DNA from: Tenebrio molitor
Taxonomy: Eukaryota; Arthropoda; Insecta; Coleoptera; Tenebrionidae
Assembly: GCF_963966145.1 (NCBI RefSeq)
Contig: NC_091053.1
Coordinates: forward strand, 16,182,001-16,246,000
DNA length: 64,000 nt
Direction of reading: 5' to 3'
The position numbers and the translations under genes were made by a program. The notes beneath the pieces are model-generated. The model had not been told where the DNA came from and searched no databases. It saw nothing but the letters and a program-made list of their open reading frames with translations. Position 1 is the stretch's first letter. Every line of letters starts with the position of its first letter. Shown in pieces: positions 35,661 through 47,600 of this stretch.

Positions 35661-38600
35661 CTGGAAAATCCCACAAGAACATTTCATCCGGGCGCGCGTC
35701 TAGTCGCGGCCGCCCCGCACCCGAAAGAGAATAAATCTTGTCCGAACCTAACCTCACTTGTTCGTGCACCGCAACAAAATACGCGCATTTTTCGACGCAG
35801 CCTTCACCAAAAATAACCCAAATTGTTCTACTTACGAATGATGCGATAAAACACGAACAAAATTGCACTTTTCATCGATTTCAAGCAGATTTTTGAAATG
35901 ACGGGCACGGAAATCTTAAAGTCAGCACTGCCAACCGCAAAAAAATATAACTCACTCCCTTTCATTTTTACCTTTGCGTACTGTTTGACCTGTGATGATT
36001 TAAGTATTTTTTTTTCTAATAAACTAATTTGGTTACGATTTCAATTTAAATGATCTCACGATATAAAAACGAGTGGAGTGAGTGTCTTACTTTCGGTACG
36101 ATTGGCAACACTGCCGAAATTTTTGGTTGATATTTGTAAAAGTGATTAAAACCGTGAACGTAATTTATATTTATTAACGTGATAAGTGAAACATTAAAAA
36201 TGAACGGTTCATCGTAAACGTTACAAGTGAGAAATCCGTCTGGTGGTAAGTGAGGTTATGTTCATGATTGAATTTTTTCTTTGACAAAATGAATTCTCTG
36301 GCGAGTTTCAATTATGTTGGTGTTCGGTGTGCGCGTCCTTGAAGTTTTTAGGGTGTCGGACGCCCCACTAGACACTTTCGTAGGTCTACTCACGTGTGTG
36401 GGAGAAGCGTTGAGTTTGGGGAAATTGATGGGCCCCGGGCGCAGCTGTAGCGTGGAGGGCTTGGAGGGCGTCGGTGGCAGCCTCCTGCCCTGGCCGCGTC
36501 GCCCCCCTAGCATCGGGTGGCTGTGCTGGACGCTGGCCTGGTGGGCCGCCGACTGTTGCATCGGAATACCTACCACAGCACCGGCTGTGAAACCGTCTAC
36601 TCTTTTAGTTGCTACGTCCGTCGACACTCAGACTTACCGATAATGGGAGGACCTTGGTGATGGGGGATGGGGTGAGTGGGACTAGGCGAGCGCGACCGTT
36701 GGCACAGACTGGTGGTGCCGTAGACGCGGCGAGACGACCGCAAAGGACCGTAACCGGAGTTGTGTCTGGTCCCCGTCGGGGACGGCGAACGCGCGGGGCT
36801 CGTCGACGCCGACCAAGAACCTGGACGCGACGGATGTAACAAGCTACTATCACCGATTTGTGGTTTACCTCTGACGAATCTCCTGTGGGAGTGCGCCCTG
36901 TGCTGCTCGTGCTTCACGATCTCCACCACGTTGGACACCGTGTCCGAGAAGCCGATGTCGTGGTGGAGGTACTTTCGCCGAGGAGAGGGACTTCTCTGCA
37001 GCGACGGCGAGTTGCCCCGTCTGCAACACCTCGCTGAGTGGGCGGTTTACGGCGGAAACTGACTTACCGAAGGCTGGGGGATCGGCGATGGGACGAATTG
37101 GCGAAACTAGAAGGGTGCAGATGTTGGTCTCCCAAGCTGTCGCAAGATTGCCTCCGCGAACCCATGCCTTCTTGAAGCTCCATCACCTGGACATCAAACG
37201 CACACATCATCACGAGACCTTCGACGGGTCGACAATCGGAAAACAAATTTTAATGGAAAATTCAAAACTGTAACAGTCCCATTCATACCAGGTCCTGTCC
37301 CAACAGTAAACAGTAAGAGGCATGCATAGGTAAAACATGCAGAAAGTGGTAGACACTCAAAAATCTTCTCGACAGACAAGTCTGTGAAACAAGTCGTTTT
37401 GTTTTGCTTGCTTGAAATTTAAAAGACACACAGTTGCAAGTGCAATAATCGTACAATGGAGAAATTTCACCGAAGTTGTTCCTTGACTTGGAGAAAAAAT
37501 ATTTAGGTAAATCGTGATCAGTCTAGATACGTCGATCCTGTCTGATAATCTGCAAAAATTCCTTCAACTGACACAAGAATATGATAATGTCACAAACTTT
37601 CGGCTTTTTGTGAACGAGCATAAGTATTTAAGATTCTTCGAATAAAGCAGTTTAACAATAGAAACTTTTTTTTCCTTTAGTTTCGCCAGCAACACAACCA
37701 ACTTTTGCCTTTGGAATGATGTACACGTTCCTAGTACAGGGATTTCATAAATGATAAATGATTCATGCGTCAGGTATGCTGTGACTCCATTTTTAAAATG
37801 GAGACACATCTGACACGAAATAGCTATTTATGCACCAAGGGCGTTACAACGATGATTACGCCCGGAGAACGATGAATCCAGCTCGAGGGCTTTAGCCCGA
37901 GAGATGGATATCGTTCGATGGGCGTAATCATTCGGTGACGCCGTGGTGCATACAAGATTTTATTTTTCACTATGTGTTCTTTAAAAAAAAAAATTGGCAT
38001 CTTTGCAATTATGAATTGATGAGGGCGTTATGAATTCATTACGCCCGCTTATTCTTATTACGCCCGCTTATTCTTATTACGCCCTGTTTTATTCCCCGGT
38101 TGTTATGGACATGTTTACGTATTTCGTATCCTAGGAGTTATCATGCAATTATACTAAAGTGAAAAATAAAATTCATGAAAACCCCGTCTTATAAAAAAAA
38201 TATTAAAAAAAAACATTACTGTTAGTGTCATCATGTCGAAATCTTTCAATGTTGGCCAACCTGCAACCCTTTCAAATTTTTGCATTTAAAAAAACGCCAT
38301 ATTACGGCGTGATCAAGAATGACTGAATCTGTTGGTAACAATGAAAATTTGAGTGATTTTGGTACTACTGTAATCTAAACGCATTTCCAGTTGTCAGCTT
38401 TGACAGTGTTACAGGCAAATTTGAAATTTACCGTCAAAGGTTCATTTTTGTAATAGCATAAACAACCTAATTTTTTTAATGTCGTGTCAAGCTAAAACAT
38501 CCGGTCAGTGCCAATTACCAGACAAAAAAACACCAATATTTTTCAATTGTTTCATTGCCAACAGACTCAGTCATTGTTGACCACGCTGTATTTAGTACTG

Positions 38601-41600
38601 CAACTTTGAAACATTAAAATTCTAAATATTAGTTTTTCGATTAAATCTCGTTCTGCTTTTAATCTACTTCAATAACGTAAAGTGTCAAATTGAGTATATA
38701 AGAGATTTACTTTGGGTTATTATGACTTAATCCAATAAGAATTCTTAGTTAAACATCGTCTGAATTTAAAAAGTTTCTGAGGAAAAACAATTTTTCGGCC
38801 TCTTCATTCGCGACATGATGGTTTCTGTTAAATCTCATTCTGCTTTTGGGCGAATTTAGAAAAAGTTCAGAAATGTCAAATGTATCATTTCTGTTACAAA
38901 GTTATTCAAGAAAAGATCACAATAGACACTACAAAGCATTTTAAGTGACAAACTTTAGGAAAAATTAATGAATACCGTTTTGGTTTTGACGAACTTCACG
39001 ATAAAATTGTTTTATTCACACAATCTGGGTTGAAAATGTTCTCAAGAAAGCGGTTTTGGTCTTGTTTACTTTTTTGGAAATGCCTTTTTCGGTTAAATAT
39101 CGTTTTCTACTTTTGATTTAGTTTAAAGAGACGAATTTAGAAACGTCAGACAATACAGAATAAATTTCTTTTTCCCTGAAAACTTCTATACTTAATTCAT
39201 TATAAATGAAAAATGAAAGCTGATGTTAGTTTGGCAACCCTGGCTAAAGACCCGCATCTAGTGTTTTGTTATGTTTGCAAACCATGTTGTCCAGTCTGAC
39301 AATACGGTATAACAATTAATTTGTATTTTCCGTGGAATTTATCAACAATAAACAAATTTTGAGCAAAAGCGTATCATTTCAAGGTTAGACGCGGGGACCA
39401 GTTGCTCGAACTCGTGTCATTACTGTCATTTGTCAACGGCTAGTAACACTTCTGGTGAGAAAGCTAAATGTGCATTCACACTTCCATTGCCTCCTAGATG
39501 CACATTAATAATGTATAGCTTATTAAAGCTTATTAAAAAAAGGAATTCTCCATCAAATTCTACGGACAAGAAATTCACGTTAGGTTAAATGTAACATGAA
39601 GACTTCCAAAACACAATTTGAATATAAAATACAATTAAATCTCATTCTATACTCAATTTCATATAAATGTGCATCTAAGCAAGCCATGAAAATCTGATTT
39701 TCTGTTGGTAGTAAAGCTAAAGCTAGTGACTTTGACTTTCAAAGTTGCTTGCTCTGCGCGAACCCGATTTGACTAATTTTTCAGTTTTTGTCCATTTTAA
39801 CATTGCTGATTTCAAAAGCAATGTTACGTCTTTTTACTGATTAAATTAAAGTAATTCTTATTTGTTTTTGTCTTTGTATTTTTACCAAGTAAAGATTTAT
39901 TGGACATGACCTTCATAAATGTGACTTTTGTAATGTAACTAAATTAAAGGTGCTTTTACAAATGCACAGCTCACTTGATGAACATTTATATGAATTCAAT
40001 TATATTTTTAGTTGAATTAGGTAACAATTTGAAAGACGTCACTGTGCACAGAAGAATAGTTATTTACATTACAAATGCGGTAGGCTACATTTTACAGCGC
40101 GAAGTTTTTAGATTGAAACACGACCGCGCAGCGGGAGTGTTTAAAAAAAACCGAGCGATGTAAAATACCTACTGCATTAGTAATGTATTAATCTTTTTGG
40201 CGGACAATTCGTTTTCTCAAATTTGAAATTTGTTGTAACCAATAATTTTGCAAAACCTGTCAAAGACTGACATTTGATTAATAAAATACCAGAAAGTTAC
40301 CTATTATACCGATAACTGATATGCTTACGATTTATGCCACAAGATGGCGGCATCAGAATTCACAATTTTTCAGAAGAAAACATTTAAATTATGTTCATTT
40401 TCGAAAAGTGAACGGATCAATGGTAGCCGTACCTTGTCTTAGTATAAATGGACTTTATTTATGATAAGCTAACAGTTTTTTTGGAGGTCCTTGTAAGCTT
40501 AAAATTTTCGTGGTATTTTACACACTCCGTGCGGTAAAATGACAGATAGTTTGATTAGTGTGTAAAAATCAAGATACCGTAGCTGTTCAAAATGTGTGAC
40601 CATGTCAATTAGAGTTGAGGAGGCCAAAAAGTGTTTTTACATTACCTGTCTAACTTATGTAAGAGGTATTTTTGTTCTATTTGTAATTTAGTAAAAAAAA
40701 ATGTAATTTGTATATTTCTGTATTTTCATTTTCGTGAAGTTCTTCCAAATTCGAGTCTTATCGTTCACACAGTTCTATTTTTCGTTTAGCCCAAACATAA
40801 TAATTGAGAGAAATTAATTTGCGTAAGCAAAGTGGTGAAATTAAGAAACATCAATCAAAGTCAATTATTTTTAATTTGTTCAAGATATTGTAGTTTAAGA
40901 AGACTACTGTTGAGAAGGAACAGTTTAAAAAAAGTTGGTTGTGAAACACACAAGCTAAAAATGGACGTATTCTCGTGAACGTCATCTCGCACTTTTCAGT
41001 TAAACCAGAAATAACAATAGTTTGTATTTTTCAAATGAAATTTTGTATATTATTATGTACATTTACGACATGATAAAAATAGCCTAACGCCATCTCGCGG
41101 CTGGTTTACTGACACTACCAAGCAGTACTACTTGAGAAACTAGTTTCATCTACTTTAAATAACTAACAGAAAAGAAAGAGGAAAAGAAAAGAAACTAGAA
41201 ACGCTAGAACGCTAACAACGGTCAAGAAAAACATATTTTTGTAGAAATACGTCCGACGAGAAAATGGCGTCAGCAGAAATTTGAAACATGTCCGAAATTC
41301 CCCGACCTCGATCATGCAAGACGTATTTTTAATGTTTGTAACGGGTCTATCTAGTACTCTGTAGTTGTCGTAGTGACTAAGAATCTAAAAAATACCTTCT
41401 AATCTTGTGTCTAACTTACAACAATAACATCATTATCTCTGCAGCTGTAACGAACATCCAACAATTACCTATGACTGCTGACTTTCATTACTAATAATTT
41501 AAACCTAAACATGTTTGACCTAAGACTAATTTACCGCCAAATCTCTCATTTTCACCTTTTTGTTCCTGGAACAGAAAGAGAACGTTACAATTTCGTCAAA

Positions 41601-44600
41601 GTGTCATCGTGTCGAAACTTCACCTCATGGATCGATTTCTCTTCGTGTTCCTTCGTGCTAACGTGGCCAAGGAGCTTTCTTCGTGGGCGTGCGAATCTTG
41701 GGCCTCTTGGCCCCCCATCAGCGGGGCGCCCTCTAAGCTCATCGAACCTGTTCGACTCCCGCCCAAGTGACCGGCCATATCCAACAGGCAGTCAAAAAAC
41801 GACGCTTTCTGTCATTCAACAAACTTTAGCTTTAACCAGTTCTACTCTAACAGACCGCAGAGTTTCCTCTCATTATTATTATTTTTTAAATCAATTTCTT
41901 CACTCTTTGTTATCACCAAAAAATCAATAAGCAACGAACGCTACTGTACTAGTGCTAGTTAAAAAGTTCGCTAGTCGTTTATGGTTATACGAAATGTGGC
42001 CAAAAGAGACGTCGGTACGACGTGTATCAAAACACACTAGCAAAGACATGCAGGAACTCGAATAATACAAAAATACTCTCAACTCTACCTTATCTCTCTC
42101 TCTAATTATGGTACAAGAATTACTCAAAGCAATACGAAATCTACCGATACTTCGTAAGAAGCGAATATCAAGTGAGCGACCACCGACTCAACCGGATTTG
42201 GCTACATTGAAATGACGTTGAGTCGGTGGTGAGTCGATAGCGATATATGTATACTTACTGGTTGCGATTTTTTACTTTTGTATGAACAAGTGAACGTCAA
42301 AATCGTTCTCTCGACTCTATTTTCGGTAATAAAAATGAAACAATCAGAAATAGAAATATTGTGGAAACATGCCAACATGAAAACTTGATAAATCTCGTAG
42401 AATGTTAGTGAAAAATAGTTAAAACATGCAGAAATATGTTACCTACGGATATAGACAAAATACAGACAGTTATTAAAACTTGCAGAACAGATAAATGCAC
42501 TCTCAAGTATATAGAACGCAACCAAAGTGCAGTAAACAGGCACATTATGCTAACGAGAATATAATATATAGAAAAATATATGTATATACCAAATTACTAC
42601 TACAGGACTGTACTATGAATGAGAATTTGTATATTGTACAAATCTAAGAAAAATATAGAAAATGAAAAAGGGATAATTATTATACTACCGCGTGATTTGC
42701 TGAGGGACTATTTCCAAAACCCTGAAATAAATATACAACAGTTATAGGGTTACTACTTCTCATCTAACTTGTAGTTTTTCTTATTCACAATCGACGGAGG
42801 GTTTTGCGCAACTACGGGTGAGGGCGAGCAGCAAGTTGGCGATTTTGTAAATTTCAGACGAATAATCAAGATTCCGAGTGTGAAGCTTCAAGGTCGCGCG
42901 GCGGCCATTTGTCCGGAAGGCATCGAACTTATCAAATATAAATTCTAGGTTGGCACCGAATCTGATACATTCGCGTGACGAAAATATTTCATTCGGTTTT
43001 TATTTACTCTCACTCTGTAGTGCAATTTATTTTTATGTTTAGTTAATTTGGAGGGAAAAAATCCACGCTGAACTGAATCTGAAGTTTAGTTGGTCCGATT
43101 TGTTTTTACTTCGAGGATTCTAAAATTTTGTTTAAAATGATTTCTGCCGCCATCTTGCCAACATGGCCGACGATTCCATCTGAACCTTGCAAAATCTCCG
43201 TGCCGCGATCCTCCCTCGTGTGTCATTGAGCAACCCCGCCCTCTGGCTGACATCGGCTGAACAATTCGTGTTAATTTCTCATTTATAATACAAAAATGAA
43301 AATGTATTATAAAGAAAATCGGGGAGACTCTACTATGTTCTGTGTGGTTATGGGGTCCATTTACTACAACAATCAGTGTGCCTACTATTTCTCATTTTAA
43401 CACATACTAAACACCTAAACTATGATTTCCACATTCTAAAGAAAATTTCCAGAAACATAAGACTCGCTACTGTCCTTCGACACAATTGCGTTGGACAAAG
43501 GGTAGTGGAGGGAACCCCCTAATCAAATGCACCTATCTTTCGAAAACAATCTCCAACATTCGTTGGTTCTTTGCGAACGTACTCTTCGATTGCGGAGAAT
43601 GCGATATTTCTGTCTGAACTTGTCTACAATTTTGATTTTGACCGTTTTCACGGGTGCACTCGAAGACGCACCCCGATCGTTGGCCACAGATATCGACCGG
43701 TCAGTATTATTGATAAAGACATTCGCCTAACGCGGAATCGCACTTACCGGGATTCCGGTCGGTTCCACTTGACCGAACCTGGTGCACCTCCAGCTCTCGA
43801 GGATCAAGAGGCCGGCGTACAGCTTGCCGACTGTCAACTTTCCGTTGTTTAGGTGGTCGGTCGGGGGGACCAGCAGGTCCACCATGTTCTTGGCCTGCAG
43901 CGGCCAAATGTTTTTGATTGTCTCCTTGAGCTCGTCGTCGGCTTGATCCATCTCCTCGGCTGAAACAGCGTTATGGGTCTGTCACAATAGTGTTAATGTT
44001 AGTGGTAATGTTATAATGTTAGTGGAGATGGCAATGGTGATGTTAGTAGTCCAGTGTTCACAATAATGTTAACGGAATGTTACTCTTACAGCTGTCAACG
44101 TGGTGTGAACTGTCACTGTGCCTGCGCGTGCGTGAAATTCTCGATGGTGATTGGTAGATGTTAACGAAGATGTTAAAGAACCAGACATTTTCTGGATCTC
44201 TTAACATCGTTTCTAACATTAACATCACCATCACCATTATTGTGAACGGTTGAACGTTTCACCAATGTTCTGAAGATTAACATTCTGGCTAACACTAACA
44301 TTGACATTACCATTAACACTATTGTGACAGATACATTAAAGGCTCACCGATGTTTGTTTAGTAACTTGACTTTTGTTAGGTTTACTGTTTAGGGATGTAA
44401 GTTAAGTTGGCAACACTACAGCTGCCATTATGGAAGCGCTTGCTTTACCTTAATAAATTATACTAATTATTTTTTTGTTATACGAGTAATTAGTACCGAA
44501 CCAATAAAATAATCACTGACCTACCCTGGTAGGTACTCTCAACGTCATAAAACCAAAAGCGCGCCAAGTTTAAAATTCACGAACTCGCCCTCAAGGTCGT

Positions 44601-47600
44601 CTACCTAAAGCGCGCCAAATTCAAAACCGGCCATTTTGTTCACGCACCTGATCTCATCTTGATGTTGAGATTTTCCCGGATCAGGGCGAACAGCGTCGTC
44701 GTGAAGTTGACCTTGCCCTCGTCATCGACGGGCATGTTCATCCTGATCAGTTTCTTGTAGGCGAGACGGTTGGGACACTTGTTACCGAAGCCCAGAGGCG
44801 GGTCCATGTTCTTCAGCATGTCGTACATCTCCACGTAGTGTATTTTCCCGCTGAAATTGTCCCGATTGAATTATTCGGAAAGTTAGTGTGGCAAGTCTGG
44901 ATTACGTAGCGTTCGGGTCGTACTCGGCCCAAATCCGGACGAACTCGTCCAGGTGATGGGCCCCCAGGATGGAAGAGTCACGGGTTAAGTAGTCGAAGTT
45001 GTCCATGATGACGGCGACGAACAGATTCAACATCTAAAGGGAGAGACAGGAGTAAATCGTGAAGGTTTTTTTTTATGGGGGACTCACCAAGAACGAACAG
45101 AAGAAAATGAACGAAACGAAGTAAGCATAGGCGATATTTGAACCGCAACTGTTGGCCGGTTTCTTCGCTTCCGGGTCGCAAGGTTGTCCTTTGATACAAG
45201 AGAGCATTATGTTAGGCCAAGCCTCCCCTGTCGCACACCTGTCGAAACAAAAATGTTTGAGGGGTTGTTGGGAGGTGTCTTTTTGGAAAAGTACCTAAAC
45301 AGCAGCATGAGTCCTTGGATGAATGTCCGAAAGTTGTTGTGGCGAGTGATGGACTCGCTAGGGACTTCTGCAATGTTTCCAAACACCTGAAAACAAAAAC
45401 TTGGTTTCAGGCACGAGGCGAAGCCGAGTACTTGATTATTTTGCTATGTCTACAAGGGAAATTCATAGTAGCGACTAAATGTAATTAATTACCTGCATTC
45501 CGATAATAGCGTAGATGAAAAACAGCATGGCGATGAGAAGACAGACGTAGGGAAGAGCTTTGAAACTTTGAACGAACGTCCACAGCAGAATACGTATTGT
45601 ATAACCTTGACGCAAAAGCTTGATCAGACGGGCCGCCCTGAACAGCCTCAAGAATCCGACATTGATAAAGTTTTCCTGAAAAACACCACGATCCCGTCAG
45701 TCGGACGAGTCCACAAGTCGAGACGATGATGATCGCGCCAAATCTCATTCGCACTCTATTCGAACTACATTAACGCTACTTCGGGCACTGGAACTACACT
45801 AAACTTTTATTCTAGTCGCGTTCAATCTACGATGTCATGTATAGGGAATGTAATATGTAGTTTGTTAGTGTATTCTATGTCGTGTGACTGCTCATACTTA
45901 CCAAGCAGAAAACTATACTCTTCTTATACAAAACTAATGAAAACAGAAACTACATTTTACTAAACCTCCGGTACTGTCATGCATGCATTTTTAGACCGCA
46001 TGCCAGCCGTTCCAAAGATGATATGTTGATTCTTATTCAGAGATTTTAATAAGTTAAGAGCTTGAAGCGCAATTACTTCGGAGTTGATTCTGCACAGGGC
46101 GAGAAAAAACGCAACTCCCACAACTTTCGAAATAACGATTCACGATCTCGGAGAATTTTTTGCAACGAAAAAATACACTCGTCAATTCATTTTTTGTACG
46201 TTATTTGTCAAGTTGTGGCGAGTTTTTGGTACTTCTTTCTGACCCCCTGTATGGGATTTTATTACAAACAGCTTATTAAAATCTTCAAATGTATACCTGT
46301 ATCCACTTAACGATGCTATCAAAGGTACCTAATTTTGCTCCAGGTTTTCGAGACTACAAAAAGGAATAGGTTAAAGCAAAATCTAACAGTGAATTTACAT
46401 CTAAGACATTATTTTTAAAACTAACCTTCGTTATAGAACAAGGATTTGTTGGCAAAAGAGCAAGAATCAGAACTGTTTGAAAAACATACACAATACACTG
46501 GTCGCCACAAATTAGAACACCTGACAAATATTTTTTTTAATTTATTCGTGCTGTTTTGCCCCAAAATAACAAGTGTCACTAGAAGCACCAGTTCGTGTTT
46601 AACAATTTTACAAATACCTATTTCGAATCTAAGCCTAATTCATAATTTATTAATCTGTCTAAACACTTATCTATAGGTCATCTGATCACTTAAAAAAATA
46701 TAGAAATCGTATTACGAATAAAAACGTACCCTCTCTTTCGATATTTTCGCTGCCCTTTCCTTGAAGTGAACAAAACACAATTTAGTAAAGTGTGATTAGA
46801 AAACGGACATATTGTGCAATAACATTCAATGCGGTAGTGCTGTGGAAACAAAAATATCTTATCCATCTGTACCTTTGTCGACGAATCGAGGAAAAATACT
46901 GTGTTATCTGTGTAGTGGTAATATTTGTTTGTAAAGTATGTACAATATTTATTTTGTCCGGAAATCTTTCAAAAACAACTTACTCCGAATTCGACGACCA
47001 TGGCGTCGACGATGCTCCCGATCACGGTGATGAAATCGAAGGTGTTCCACGGGTCCTTGAAGAAGTTCTGTCGGAACAAAATTTTATTAGGAAGTGACCG
47101 CAACTATGTCGGCTGAAGGTGTGCCAGCAAAATTATTGATCGATTTGCTGGGACACTGGTGAGTTCAGAACAGACCGGCCGCATATGGGTTTTTGTAATT
47201 GTGGTAATTGTCAAATTGTACTGTTGCTAAATGTTGTCGCAGATAAATTCAAATCTTGCAGAAGAGAGTCGTAAAATATACAAAAAAAAATACTGACGAA
47301 ATAGAAGTGGAGAGAAAATTTGTGCGGATCTGATTTTGAATTTATTGGTGACAACATGAAGCAAATAAAAAAATAACAAGCAAATTTAGATCTATCAAAT
47401 TACGTTTCCTACATCATTTCGGTAAGGGTGGGGGACGTGGGTTGTCTAAGATTCTACATTGTAAATCCCAAGTGAGCTTATTGATTACCACTGGAAATTT
47501 GAAATCTATTAATCAAAATAAATTTGTATCTATGGGAGAGGGAGAATATTTGGGGATTGTGGATGCGACGTCCTCCGTCGTAGATTTTGCAGGTCCAGAT

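Larger units (their letters stand above)
37187..41619 (-). other. cac intron in the C-terminal tail region
   Basis: No constitutive exon recognised. Contains a palindromic element and short tandem repeat (37825-38170), the recurring motif block 2 (38630-39660) and the repeat element 40055-40631. Confidence 0.6.

Noticed and set aside
35455..35868. 137-codon minus-strand frame over the cac terminal exon, and plus-strand frames at 35526-35816 and 36314-36643
   Set aside because: Low-complexity Arg/Ala/Gly-rich shadows of the GC-rich cac tail exons in other frames or on the other strand.
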